The notes beneath the pieces are model-generated. The model was not told where the DNA came from, made no database searches, and worked only from the letters and a program-made list of their open reading frames with translations. A stretch of DNA of 64,000 nucleotides from NCBI GenBank assembly GCA_949741915.1, contig CATJOM010000048.1, positions 186,001 through 250,000 of the forward strand, in the 5' to 3' direction. This document shows, piece by piece, positions 46,228 to 54,843 of the stretch. Position numbers and translations under genes: made by a program. Each line of letters begins with the position of its first letter. Position 1 is the stretch's first letter. The stretch is from an uncultured Candidatus Melainabacteria bacterium. GTDB taxonomy: Bacteria > Cyanobacteriota > Vampirovibrionia > Gastranaerophilales > Gastranaerophilaceae.

Positions 46228-47330
46228 CTTACACCTGAAAAATATTGAATTAAAATTGAAATATTAAGATTTATTAAGGAAAGTGGAATTAATATTCTAT
46301 ATGAAATTTCTAAAAGCCTTGCACTGCTTAACTTTGGAGTTGCAATTCTGATTGCAATTATTATTAAAAACACAAGAAAAGTTTTAATTAAAAGCCAGAA
46401 TATCTGTTCTAAAAATATAAGAAACTCAGGCAGAATATAAGCGCCAAACGGGCTAAGATACCCCCCAAAAAACAGGCATACAAAAAATAATGAAATTACA
46501 AACAACATTAAATATTCACAAAATTCAAATATCGCAAGCTTGACACCTGAATATTCAGATTTATATCCAAAAACCGTATCAACAGGAGCATTTAAATTGT
46601 ACAGTTGCGTTTTATCGAAAAATATCAAAACGCACACAAAAAATATTCCCGCGGCAATTAGCTCGGTTACAAAAAACCATCCAAAAATCCCATAAGAAGC
46701 AGCTTGCGCAAGTATTATATCATTAATATTTAAACTTCCCGCCATAATTGAAACCCCCAAAAGGCACAATAACATTGGAATTGACAAGGCTATGTTTTCT
46801 TGAATTTCCTGCATTAAGATAATAAAAGAAAACTTGCCGCCCCCCGCATAAGCTGCCAAAAACCTTATGGCCAAAGCCATTAAAAAAAACACCATAAAAA
46901 ATAATCCGCTAAAATTTTGATTTAAAAAAATCACAGACGAACCAAAAGGTATCAGGCAAAAAGCACATAGAATCAGGCTAAACATAATTATTGGCGACAC
47001 AAAAAATAATGCGTTTTGACAATTTTGAGGCCGAAATCCTTCTTTTAAAAATAACTTTATAAAATGGGCAAGAGGCATCAGGATTTTATGTTTTTTTGAC
47101 TCATCCTCATCTACAGCATTATAGGGCGCAAATACATTAGTAATGCATCTTTCGGTGTATGCTAAAACATACACAATTATAATAGCCAAAATTACAGCAA
47201 GCCCAAAATATAATCCCAAAAAAATTGTTATAGTAAGCCATTCAGGGATATTATAACCAGATATCCAGCTTTGTATTGTATCCCCAAGGCTTGAAAAAGT
47301 TTGAAATCCAGTGCTAGCAGCATTTGTCAT
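46224..47330 (-). CDS. nuoH: Complex I subunit NuoH, highly divergent
   Basis: 368-residue membrane subunit that forms the quinone tunnel and links the peripheral arm to the proton channels. Recognisable: AYTERC (GERR), AHFIKLFLKEG and YKSEYSGVKLAIFEFCEYLM. The conserved PFDQPEAEQELADGYH segment of E. coli aligns without gaps to QLYNLNAPVDTVFGYK, so Asp213, Glu216, Glu218 and Glu220 become Tyr, Asn, Pro and Asp. SYE (Glu157) becomes ALS and the GPNRVGPFG loop is lost. Overlaps nuoD by ATGA. Identity is secured by position and the retained motifs. Confidence 0.85.
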   Translation of the reverse strand: MTNAASTGFQTFSSLGDTIQSWISGYNIPEWLTITIFLGLYFGLAVILAIIIVYVLAYTERCITNVFAPYNAVDEDESKKHKILMPLAHFIKLFLKEGFRPQNCQNALFFVSPIIMFSLILCAFCLIPFGSSVIFLNQNFSGLFFMVFFLMALAIRFLAAYAGGGKFSFIILMQEIQENIALSIPMLLCLLGVSIMAGSLNINDIILAQAASYGIFGWFFVTELIAAGIFFVCVLIFFDKTQLYNLNAPVDTVFGYKSEYSGVKLAIFEFCEYLMLFVISLFFVCLFFGGYLSPFGAYILPEFLIFLEQIFWLLIKTFLVFLIIIAIRIATPKLSSARLLEISYRILIPLSLINLNISILIQYFSGVR

Positions 47331-48442
47331 CTATCTGCCTCCGAAGAATTTATATCAAGACTATCAAAAATTACAGCAAAATCAGCTAGATTAAGCCCTA
47401 TAAGTGCTTTTTCAAGAATTTGAATACTGTAAAATGAAGGAGTGCGCCATTTTACACGTTTTAGTTTCTTGCCTCCATCAGAAACCACATGGCACATAAT
47501 AAGACCACGCGGACCCTCGGTAAAACTAACAGCAGCACCGGCTTTCGGGCAAATATCTGATAATTTGATTTCAAGATTGCATTTTTCTTCACAATTAGAC
47601 AAAAGCCAATCCAGGCACTGTTTTACAAGTTCTACGGATATTTTTATTTCATCAAGCCTGAGGGCAAATCTTGAGTAGCAATCACCTTCAAACACAGTAG
47701 GGGCGTGAAATTCAAGCTTATCATATAAAAGATAAGGTTTTTCTTTTCTAAAATCCAAATTCAAGCCGCTAGCTCTTAAATTTACCCCTGTAATTGAGTA
47801 TTCAAGGGCGTTTTGCGTATCAATTATGCCTTTATTCCTTGTCCTGTCTAAAAAAACAGGATTTTCTTTCGTAAAACCTTGCAAAATTTTAAATTTTTCT
47901 TTAAATTTTGATGTAAAATTCAAAATTTCAGTCAAAATTTCACGGCAAATATTATTCTTAACTCCACCAAAAACATAGTAATTACAGGAAATACGGCCAC
48001 CAGAAATTTTTTCGAAAATATTTAAAATTTCATTTTGCATATTAAAAAAATGAAAAGCAGCACTCCGACAATTTAAAACATCCATAAAACGTCCCAAATT
48101 AGATAGATGAGAGGTTATTCGGTTAAGCTCCATAGTTAAAACCCTTACGTACTGGGCATATAAAGGCAATTCTATCTCTGAAAGCCTCTCTAATGCTGAC
48201 AAAAAGGCATGGGAATAAAAAAATGGCGCAAAATAATCAATTTTTTCTATCGCAGGCAAATACTGGCCAATATACCTATCCTGCCCAGCTTTCTCGATTC
48301 CTTTATGGCTAAAACCCAAGTTGGAATTGATTTTTGAGATTTTTTCACCATCCAAAATAACATCAAAGCCAATCATATCACGCGTTATAGGATGATTTGG
48401 TTCAATTTTTACTGCAATTTTATCTTTGGTTACTTCACGCAT
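47327..48442 (-). CDS. nuoD: Complex I 49-kDa-type subunit NuoD
   Basis: 371-residue hydrogenase-large-subunit-fold protein forming the quinone site with NuoB and NuoH. Retained: GFSHKGIEKAGQDRYIGQYL with the site His, and EKIDYFAPF with the Tyr of the quinone headgroup site. No CxxC motifs of Ni-Fe hydrogenases are present, so this is not Ech/Mbh. The C-terminus ends SLDINSSEADR (usually SIDxxxGEVDR). Starts nine bases after nuoC. Confidence 0.92.
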   Translation of the reverse strand: MREVTKDKIAVKIEPNHPITRDMIGFDVILDGEKISKINSNLGFSHKGIEKAGQDRYIGQYLPAIEKIDYFAPFFYSHAFLSALERLSEIELPLYAQYVRVLTMELNRITSHLSNLGRFMDVLNCRSAAFHFFNMQNEILNIFEKISGGRISCNYYVFGGVKNNICREILTEILNFTSKFKEKFKILQGFTKENPVFLDRTRNKGIIDTQNALEYSITGVNLRASGLNLDFRKEKPYLLYDKLEFHAPTVFEGDCYSRFALRLDEIKISVELVKQCLDWLLSNCEEKCNLEIKLSDICPKAGAAVSFTEGPRGLIMCHVVSDGGKKLKRVKWRTPSFYSIQILEKALIGLNLADFAVIFDSLDINSSEADR

Positions 48443-48451
48443 ATTATTGCT

Positions 48452-48841
48452 TCAATACCCTTTCTTAGTCTGAGTTTCAGGCATTTTATAATTATTTCTC
48501 AAAGGATGTCCGACAAAATTTTTGTCAAGAAAAATTCTGTCTAATTTCGGGTGATTTTTAAATTTTATGCCAAAAAGGTCGTAAATTTCCATTTCATCAT
48601 ATTTGGCGCTTTTAAAAAGCGTGCTAACACTCCGCATTTCAGCATTTACAATGGTTTGAATTTCCTTAAATTCCTTTAAAACGGGATTATAAAGCGTGTA
48701 GGTTAGTCTAAAATTTTCTCCTCCACTAATATCTGTCTCAATAGGGCTTAAATCCTCTGCCATTAAGGATAAAAGGGTTATGAAGCCCTTGTTTTTAAGA
48801 TTATTTAACATCTTAAATGCTTGTATTGCTTCTAATTCCAT
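48452..48841 (-). CDS. nuoC: Complex I 30-kDa-type subunit NuoC
   Basis: Peripheral-arm subunit. Motif DEMEIYDLFGIKFKNHPKLD and then FVGHPLRNNYKMPE (family: ERExYDxFGIxFxGHPDLRR, GHPLRKD). The longer frame from 48892 overlaps nuoB; ATG 48841, two bases after the nuoB stop and eight after GGGGTGA, gives 129 residues, short but complete. nuoC and nuoD are separate genes, unlike in E. coli. Confidence 0.92.
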   Translation of the reverse strand: MELEAIQAFKMLNNLKNKGFITLLSLMAEDLSPIETDISGGENFRLTYTLYNPVLKEFKEIQTIVNAEMRSVSTLFKSAKYDEMEIYDLFGIKFKNHPKLDRIFLDKNFVGHPLRNNYKMPETQTKKGY

Positions 48842-48843
48842 AA

Positions 48844-49383
48844 TTATTTCACCCCAGAATGCTCTATATTCAAGTCTTTTACGCCTGCACATAAGGTTAA
48901 CGCTGTGCTATCACAGGTTTTTGAATCATTTTTCGACATACCAGCCTCAAGTTTTATGCGTTTTTTTAAACTCTTAACAGCATCTAAAATGGCTTCAGGC
49001 CTTGGAGGACAACCAGGAAGATATATGTCTACTGGCAAAATACTATCTATACCCTTGATTGAGGCATATGAATCAGAAAACATTCCTCCTGAACATGCGC
49101 ACGCGCCGACAGCGATGATATACCTGGGTTCTGGCATTTGATTATAAGTATCAATCAAATAAGAAGCGGATTTCACGTTCACAGGTCCCGCACAAATCAA
49201 TAAATCGGCATGCTTTGGGGAATTTTTAAAATCACTCACATTAATTCCGGCGGTATAATTTTGGCTAAAAGGTATGTGAGACAACTCAATCGCACAGCAT
49301 GAATTCCCAAAAAGCAATGCAGTTAAGCTGTTTGCTGTGCTAAAATTTAGTATGTAATCAATTGAGCTTATAATAACTTTCAA
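48844..49383 (-). CDS. nuoB: Complex I subunit NuoB, N2 cluster
   Basis: Carries the terminal [4Fe-4S] cluster N2. All four ligands are present: tandem Cys in FGNSCCAIEL, Cys in GACACSGG and Cys in LPGCPPRPEA. 179 residues, with a Lys/Ser-rich C-terminal tail of ~25. The short N-terminus lacks the usual extended arm. Starts 15 bases after nuoA. Confidence 0.94.
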   Translation of the reverse strand: MKVIISSIDYILNFSTANSLTALLFGNSCCAIELSHIPFSQNYTAGINVSDFKNSPKHADLLICAGPVNVKSASYLIDTYNQMPEPRYIIAVGACACSGGMFSDSYASIKGIDSILPVDIYLPGCPPRPEAILDAVKSLKKRIKLEAGMSKNDSKTCDSTALTLCAGVKDLNIEHSGVK

Positions 49384-49398
49384 AATTATCCTCTTAAC

Positions 49399-49773
49399 CT
49401 ATCTTAATAAATCTGATTTCGTTATAAACAAAGTTGAAAAAATCATAATTAAGATAAAAATCATAATTTCAAGTACAGAAAAAATGTCTAAAACCTTTGC
49501 CACGCAAGCAAAAGGGAGCAATAGGACACATTGTGCTTCAAATAACAAAAAGCAAAGAACATAAACAAAAAACTGCGGTTGGCAGGAAGTTTTTATGTTG
49601 TCAAACAGGCTTAATGCGCATCCAGAGTGGTTTTTAGGTTTTTGTTCTTTTGTTTTATACCTTAAAGCAAAGCTCAGAAAATACATTAAAAGAGCAGCTA
49701 TTATTGAAAAAAATGTAAACCCGAATATTGCTATAAAGTCCATATTGGTTGTATGTGCCGTATCCACAGGCAT
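49399..49773 (-). CDS. nuoA: Complex I subunit NuoA, divergent
   Basis: Three-helix membrane subunit with the quinone-side loop. From ATG 49773 it has 124 residues. A GTG at 49806 lies at or before the predicted transcription start, so it is not preferred; ATG 49743 is another option. The helix-2 motif FDxE of the family reads FEAQ (LLFEAQCVLLLPFACVA), and the YECG loop reads HSGC. First gene of the operon. Confidence 0.8.
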   Translation of the reverse strand: MPVDTAHTTNMDFIAIFGFTFFSIIAALLMYFLSFALRYKTKEQKPKNHSGCALSLFDNIKTSCQPQFFVYVLCFLLFEAQCVLLLPFACVAKVLDIFSVLEIMIFILIMIFSTLFITKSDLLR

Positions 49774-49809
49774 TTTTTGCCATCTAATCCCCAAGAATCT
49801 ATGCACGTA

Positions 49810-49838
49810 ATTATAACATTTGTTTTGAATTTTGTAAA
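49810..49838 (-). promoter_or_regulatory. Promoter of the nuo operon
   Basis: Minus strand TTTACA (49838-49833), 17-base spacer, TATAAT (49815-49810) preceded by TGT, an extended -10. It predicts a start near 49803. Confidence 0.7.
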
Positions 49839-49858
49839 ATAAAAATTAGTGCTATAAT
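49832..49858 (+). promoter_or_regulatory. Promoter of proS
   Basis: TGC-TATAAT (49853-49858) is a perfect extended -10; TTGTAA (49832-49837) is a possible -35 at 15 bases. It interlocks with the nuo promoter on the other strand. Confidence 0.6.
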
Positions 49859-49898
49859 TATTGCTGTAACTTGTAAGAATAGGATTTTTAAGGAATTT

Positions 49899-51653
49899 AT
49901 GAAAGCTTCCAAACTTTTTGTCCAGACACTGAGGGATTTTCCAAATGATGCAGAGGCTATAAGCCACAAACTGCTTGTAAGAGCAGGATATATAAAAAAA
50001 TTAACAAATGGCGGATACAGTTATCTTCCTTTAATGCAGCGCGTTTTGACCAAGGTATCAAACATAATCAGACAGGAAATGAACGCTGCAGGCGCCCAGG
50101 AGCTCTTAATGCCCTTTGTGCAGCCAGCTGAATTATGGCAAAAATCAGGCAGATGGCAGGTTTACGGTAAAGAGCTTATGCGCATGAAAGACCGCCATGA
50201 CAATGAAATGTGCCTCGCACCAACGCATGAAGAAGTTATAACATCAGTTGTAGATGGCATTTTCACCTCTTATAAACAGCTGCCTGTAAATTTATATCAT
50301 ATTCAGCTGAAATTCAGGGATGAAATCCGCCCCAGATTTGGCCTTTTAAGAAGTAGAGAATTTATAATGAAGGATGCATATAGCTTTCACACAAACGAAG
50401 AGAGTCTTCATGCTGAATACAAAAATATGGCAGACGCCTATACAAAAATTTTCAAAAGATGCGGTCTTGAAACAAAAATGGTGCAGTCTGATTCAGGCGC
50501 CATAGGCGGCTCTGTAAGCCACGAATTTATGGTATTGGCAGACACATGTGCTGGCGAAAATGATGTATTTTATTGCGAAAAATGCAACTATAGTGCCAAT
50601 TCAAACCATGCTGTTTCAAAACTAAACGAAGAGCACACTGATGGCGGCTTCTCTAAGCTTGAAACGGTTGATACGCCTAATGTTAGAACAATTAACGAAT
50701 TAAGCAAATTTTTCAACATCAAAGAAAATTGCATATTAAAAGCTGTTTTATATATTGCCTCATTCGCGGATGAAGATAAGGCCGATATGCCCGTCCTTGT
50801 TATGATTAGAGGGGACAAGGAAGTAGAAGAAACAAAGCTTATGAATGCCGTAAATGCCCTTGAAATCAGGATTGCAGCTGACGATGAAGTACTAAAACAT
50901 CTAAATACAGAAAAAGGCTTTATAAGTTTCTTAGGCGCAGCAGATAAAAATGTAATGGTGCTATTTGATGATTCAGCAAAGGGTATGAAAAATTTTGTAA
51001 TAGGCGCAAACAAGCCCCATAAGCACATAACAGGTTATAATTTCTCGGATATTACTGAAAATGACCTAAAAAATAAGCCTGAATTTGCTGATGTTTCACT
51101 TGTTAAGAAGGGTGAAAACTGTACAGAGTGCGGAGCTTCACTTAATGTAACCCGCGGAATCGAAGTAGGAAATATATTTCAACTTGGAACAAAATATTCA
51201 AAGCCAATGAATGCCGTATATACTGATGAAAACGGTAAAACGCACCCATATATTATGGGCTGTTATGGAATTGGCGTGACAAGAACAGCGGCAGCAGCAG
51301 TTGAAAAATACCATGACGAGAATGGAATTATCTGGCCGCTTGAAATTGCACCATATCATGCAGTTGTAATACCTGTAAATTCTAATGATGAGGCGCAGAT
51401 GGCACTTGCTGAAGACATTTATAAAAAACTCATAAACGGAGGCGTTGAAGCTGTTCTAGATGACAGGGCAGACAGGGCAGGCGTTAAATTTAAAGATGCC
51501 GACTTGATTGGCTATCCATTTAGAATAACAGTTGGAAAAACAATCACAGAAGGGCTTGTGGAATTCAAAGAAAGAAAACAGATGGAGCTTTTAAAGGTTT
51601 CTCCTGATGAGGCTGTAAATACTGTAATAGAAAAAGTTAGTATGCTAAAATAA
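49899..51653 (+). CDS. proS: Prolyl-tRNA synthetase, bacterial type
   Basis: Class II synthetase of the bacterial form with a YbaK-like editing insert (~220-400). Motif 2 is RDEIRPRFGLLRSREFIMKD, motif 3 GCYGIGVTRTAAAAVE. The C-terminal anticodon domain follows (IAPYHAVVIPVNSNDEAQ). 584 residues, normal. AAGGA lies six bases before the ATG. Divergent from nuoA. Confidence 0.96.
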   Translation: MKASKLFVQTLRDFPNDAEAISHKLLVRAGYIKKLTNGGYSYLPLMQRVLTKVSNIIRQEMNAAGAQELLMPFVQPAELWQKSGRWQVYGKELMRMKDRHDNEMCLAPTHEEVITSVVDGIFTSYKQLPVNLYHIQLKFRDEIRPRFGLLRSREFIMKDAYSFHTNEESLHAEYKNMADAYTKIFKRCGLETKMVQSDSGAIGGSVSHEFMVLADTCAGENDVFYCEKCNYSANSNHAVSKLNEEHTDGGFSKLETVDTPNVRTINELSKFFNIKENCILKAVLYIASFADEDKADMPVLVMIRGDKEVEETKLMNAVNALEIRIAADDEVLKHLNTEKGFISFLGAADKNVMVLFDDSAKGMKNFVIGANKPHKHITGYNFSDITENDLKNKPEFADVSLVKKGENCTECGASLNVTRGIEVGNIFQLGTKYSKPMNAVYTDENGKTHPYIMGCYGIGVTRTAAAAVEKYHDENGIIWPLEIAPYHAVVIPVNSNDEAQMALAEDIYKKLINGGVEAVLDDRADRAGVKFKDADLIGYPFRITVGKTITEGLVEFKERKQMELLKVSPDEAVNTVIEKVSMLK

Positions 51654-51732
51654 ATAAAAACACGCATTATGGCGAAAGCGCCTGACAATTGCACTATGCA
51701 GCTAAAATTATCTTAGAACAGGACAAACCAAA

Positions 51733-52506
51733 GTGATTATACGAGCGAGAAATAATAAATTAACTGGAACATCGGAGCTAAAAATTTCAATATGCCATTT
51801 GTACCCTGATTTATTAAACATTTATGGCGATATGGGCAACATTTTAGCCATCAAAAACAGGCTGAAATGGCGCGATATTGAGGTTGAAATTTCCGAAGTG
51901 AAAACCGGCGACAGAATTAATTATAAAAAGCATGACATTTATTTTATAGGCGGCGGGCAAGACCAGCAACAAATTATGGCTTCCTTGGAATTGCAAAGAA
52001 ATAAAGAAGCAATTTATAAAGCCGCAATTGATAATGACGCAGTGTTTTTAGCAATATGCGGCGGGTATCAGCTTTTAGGACATTATTATCAGCCGCTTGA
52101 TGGAGACAAACTAATAGGTGTTGGGCTTTTGGATGCTTATACCGTAGCAGGAGAGACAAGATTTATTGGAAATGTTACTGCGAGGGCAAAATTTTTAAGG
52201 CGTAAAACTATTGTAGGATTCGAAAATCACTCTGGCTTAACATATCTTAATAAAGGGGTAAAGCCCTTTGTGAAAGTTTCAGTTGGGCGCGGAAACAACG
52301 GCAAAGACAAAACCGAAGGTGCACGATATAAAAATGTCTTTGGAACTTACCTCCATGGGCCTATACTGCCTAAAAATCCTGAATTTTGCGATTATTTAAT
52401 ATCTCTTGCCCTAAAGAAAAAATATGCTTGCGAAATTCCGCTTTTAAAATTAAATGACGATATTGAAATCTTTGCACACAAAGACAGAGTTAATGCAAAA
52501 TACTAA
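51733..52506 (+). CDS. gatD: GatD-like lipid II glutamine amidotransferase
   Basis: CobB/CobQ-type class I glutaminase of the GatD family, which with MurT amidates D-Glu of lipid II. Opens HLYPDLLNIYGDMGNILAIK, the usual GatD signature. The nucleophile is in LAICGGYQLLGHYY and the catalytic His in GTYLHGPILPKNP. 257 residues. The start is GTG with AGGAC about eight bases upstream. murT is not next to it, unlike in most genomes; it may lie elsewhere. A cobyric-acid-type role is less likely. Confidence 0.85.
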   Translation: MIIRARNNKLTGTSELKISICHLYPDLLNIYGDMGNILAIKNRLKWRDIEVEISEVKTGDRINYKKHDIYFIGGGQDQQQIMASLELQRNKEAIYKAAIDNDAVFLAICGGYQLLGHYYQPLDGDKLIGVGLLDAYTVAGETRFIGNVTARAKFLRRKTIVGFENHSGLTYLNKGVKPFVKVSVGRGNNGKDKTEGARYKNVFGTYLHGPILPKNPEFCDYLISLALKKKYACEIPLLKLNDDIEIFAHKDRVNAKY

Positions 52507-52920
52507 TAAGACAGATTGCATTCACCAATAACACCGTAGACAAAAAAACCAGCAAAATGTGTGTCTAATCATTCGGGATATTTTTCTATGCAGTAAAAAT
52601 TTTAGATTTGTAATGATCTTTGTAATAAATAAAAGCTCAAAATTCCTATTTTCAAGGCACAGAAAAGCTTGTAATAAAAAATCAAAGTATTGAAAAAGAC
52701 CACCCAAGAAACCTTGAAACCCATGGCATACATGGCTTTTGACATGTTAAGAAATGTAAACAATAAATTTTTAAAAGAGCAATTTTTAGAATGAAAAATA
52801 CTTTATTATAATGTAAGGTTAGTTTAAATTTAAATTTCAGGTTAGTAAAACAAATAAAATTTGCTTGTAATTTAAAGTTTAAGCAAAAATGAAGGAAGAT
52901 ATACAGGTTAGGAGGCAAGA
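52507..52920. other. Gene-free interval before coiled-coil protein gene
   Basis: No convincing gene. A TATAAT (~52806) with a TTTAGA about 17 bases upstream is a likely promoter for the gene at 52921, giving a leader of ~105 bases. An RBS GGAGG sits directly before its ATG. Confidence 0.5.
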
Positions 52921-53472
52921 ATGTCCTGGGTAATGTTGTCATTAAGACAAGCTGCGCTCAAACAAAGGATTAGCAACCTTGAGATGAAAGCAGTACAAAT
53001 TTCACAGCGGATTGAAGATCTTGCAAGCTTTGGAAACAACATAGCAGACGGTGTTGTAACATATAGCGAGGCAGCAACATGTCCATCATCTTTATTTGGA
53101 ACTCAGATGGATTTTATGGCAAATTCATCAGGTGTTGCTTATCAATCAGCGCAAATAAAAACAGATGCTTATCTACAGCAGATGCAGGCATTGCAGAATG
53201 CAACAAACGGGCAGTATAATTACGCCTCAACCTCAACAAATGCACAATTTGCAAACCCTGAACAGGCTTATTTATTATTTAATGAGATTTATAAGCAGGA
53301 ATTAAAAGAATATACACAAGAAATTACTGCACAGATGAACGAAGAAGAAAAGCAGCTGCAGAGTGAAAAAACAAGAATAGAAACACAGCTTAAGGCCGCA
53401 GAGAGCGAATTAGAAAACGTTCAGCAGCAGGTTGATACAAATATTAAAAACGATGCCATTAAGCTGGCATAA
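52921..53472 (+). CDS. Coiled-coil hypothetical protein
   Basis: 183 residues, unrecognised. Residues ~5-40 form a helix that may be coiled (LKQRISNLEMKAVQISQRIE), the middle is Asn/Gln/Ala/Ser-rich (YLQQMQALQNATNGQYNYAS) and ~125-180 a strong coiled coil (MNEEEKQLQSEKTRIETQLK). No signal peptide. GGAGG four to seven bases before ATG and a good promoter suggest strong expression. The Asn/Gln-rich middle with flanking coils recalls flagellar/pilus-export chaperone-like proteins, but that is only an impression. Confidence 0.7.
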   Translation: MSWVMLSLRQAALKQRISNLEMKAVQISQRIEDLASFGNNIADGVVTYSEAATCPSSLFGTQMDFMANSSGVAYQSAQIKTDAYLQQMQALQNATNGQYNYASTSTNAQFANPEQAYLLFNEIYKQELKEYTQEITAQMNEEEKQLQSEKTRIETQLKAAESELENVQQQVDTNIKNDAIKLA

Positions 53473-53554
53473 CATATAGTATAAAAGCCTCCAAATAGTA
53501 AAATTATGAGCATTAACCAAAATTCCAATTGTATTATAACTATTCTAACCTTAT

Positions 53555-53585
53555 TGCCAATCTGTAAAGATTGGCTTCTTTTTTA
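53555..53585 (+). terminator. Terminator after coiled-coil gene
   Basis: GCCAATCT and AGATTGGC around five bases, then TTCTTTTTT. Confidence 0.85.
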
Positions 53586-53845
53586 TCCTTATAAAATCTG
53601 CGATGTTTTCAATTTCGAAACAGTGTTTGAATAAAATTACACTCGTGTATTGCATTGCCCATTAATTACATTTTTCAATGACAACAAAAGCTAAATACAT
53701 ATTGACTTTTATAGGCACCAATGTGCATATATTAAAAACAACTGCATATCGGGCATTCTATGGCATTTCCAGTTGAAATATCCATATTATGAGATGATAT
53801 TTCAAACTTCCTATTGATTTTGACTTAATTTTCTTTTAAGATTTA

Positions 53846-53865
53846 TTTACATTAACATTAAAAAA
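53846..53865 (+). promoter_or_regulatory. HLR1-like candidate site
   Basis: Consensus HLR1 is two (G/T)TTACA(T/A)(T/A) units four bases apart. The first unit matches fully (TTTACATT, 53846-53853), the second in six of eight (53858-53865). It would allow autoregulation by RpaB. AT-rich chance match is possible. Confidence 0.3.
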
Positions 53866-53966
53866 TGTTTTCAAAAAAACTTAATGTATGTTAATATATG
53901 TTTATAAAAATCAATATTTTGTAATAGATTTTAGAATAATTAAGGAAGATAGGATTTTTTAAAAGA

Positions 53967-54716
53967 ATGACTGATGATTTGCAGAATGAAGCGGGTGAAG
54001 TTAAACAAAAAATATTAGTTGTAGACGATGAAGCCAGCATTAGAAGGATTTTAGAGACACGTCTTAAAATGGTTGGCTATGATGTTGTTACAGCTGAAGA
54101 TGGCGAAGAGGCGGTTGATGTTTATAATAAAACTATGCCAGATTTGGTAATCCTGGATGTAATGATGCCAAAAATGGATGGATATGGCGTAACAAGAGAA
54201 ATCAGAAGAACATCTGATGTTCCAATAATCATCTTGACGGCGCTTGGCGATGTTTCTGAAAGAATTACAGGGCTTGAACTAGGAGCAGATGATTATGTTA
54301 TCAAACCATTCAGCCCAAAAGAACTAGAAGCTAGGGTTAAAGCTGTTTTAAGACGCACAACTACAAAAGAGATGAGCGGCATTCCATCAGGCAAAACTGC
54401 TAAAAATGTTATTACAACAGGTAGTATCAAAATTGATACAGCTAGGCGACAGGTTTACAGAAAGAACGAAAGAATAAGATTAACCGGCATGGAATTCAGT
54501 CTTTTAGAATTACTTGTTAACAATTCTGGTCAAGCTTATTCAAGAAATGAAATTCTGCAGCATGTATGGGCTTATCCGCCAGATCACAGGATTGACACAA
54601 GAGTAGTAGATGTTCATATTTCAAGATTAAGATCAAAGCTTGAAGCTGATCCCGCTAACCCTGAATTAATCCTGACAGCAAGGGGTATTGGCTATATGTT
54701 TCAGAGGATAAACTAG
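53967..54716 (+). CDS. rpaB: OmpR-family regulator RpaB-like
   Basis: 249-residue response regulator. Receiver domain ~15-130: acidic pair Asp20/Asp21, phospho-acceptor Asp64 (LVILDVMMPKMDGYG), Thr91 and Lys113 (VIKPFSPKELEARVKAVLRR). The DNA-binding winged helix follows (~150-245): RIRLTGMEFSLLELLVNNSG, TRVVDVHISRLRSKLE, ELILTARGIGYMFQRIN. The match to cyanobacterial and plastid RpaB/Ycf27 in linker and C-terminal segment is striking and is the best lineage marker in the window. No kinase is adjacent. A clear Shine-Dalgarno is lacking. Confidence 0.92.
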   Translation: MTDDLQNEAGEVKQKILVVDDEASIRRILETRLKMVGYDVVTAEDGEEAVDVYNKTMPDLVILDVMMPKMDGYGVTREIRRTSDVPIIILTALGDVSERITGLELGADDYVIKPFSPKELEARVKAVLRRTTTKEMSGIPSGKTAKNVITTGSIKIDTARRQVYRKNERIRLTGMEFSLLELLVNNSGQAYSRNEILQHVWAYPPDHRIDTRVVDVHISRLRSKLEADPANPELILTARGIGYMFQRIN

Positions 54717-54843
54717 CCCAAATCATGCTAACCATAGGCTGCAATACTGTTTTAATAAAAGCTTGTCAAAATATTTGTATACAATTAAATAAAACACAAA
54801 ACAGTTAGAATATCAGACAAGATTAAACCGTAAGGTTATCAAA

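Larger units (their letters stand above)
53473..53966. other. Intergenic: terminator and rpaB regulatory region
   Basis: Holds the terminator at 53555-53585 and the long upstream region of rpaB. No gene is seen. TTTACATT (53846-53853) followed four bases later by TTAAAAAA resembles, imperfectly, the HLR1 site of cyanobacterial RpaB; an ATTAACAT motif also recurs inverted at ~53851 and ~53895. Confidence 0.45.

Noticed and set aside
39699-49773. Cluster as an Ech/Mbh-type hydrogenase
   Set aside because: NuoD lacks both CxxC nickel-ligand motifs and has the complex I His and Tyr; nuoA and nuoJ-N are present.
49773-49806. GTG 49806 as nuoA start
   Set aside because: It lies at the predicted transcription start and has no ribosome site.
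49773-49898. T-box or other riboswitch before proS
   Set aside because: Leader is only ~35 bases from the predicted start; no antiterminator sequence.
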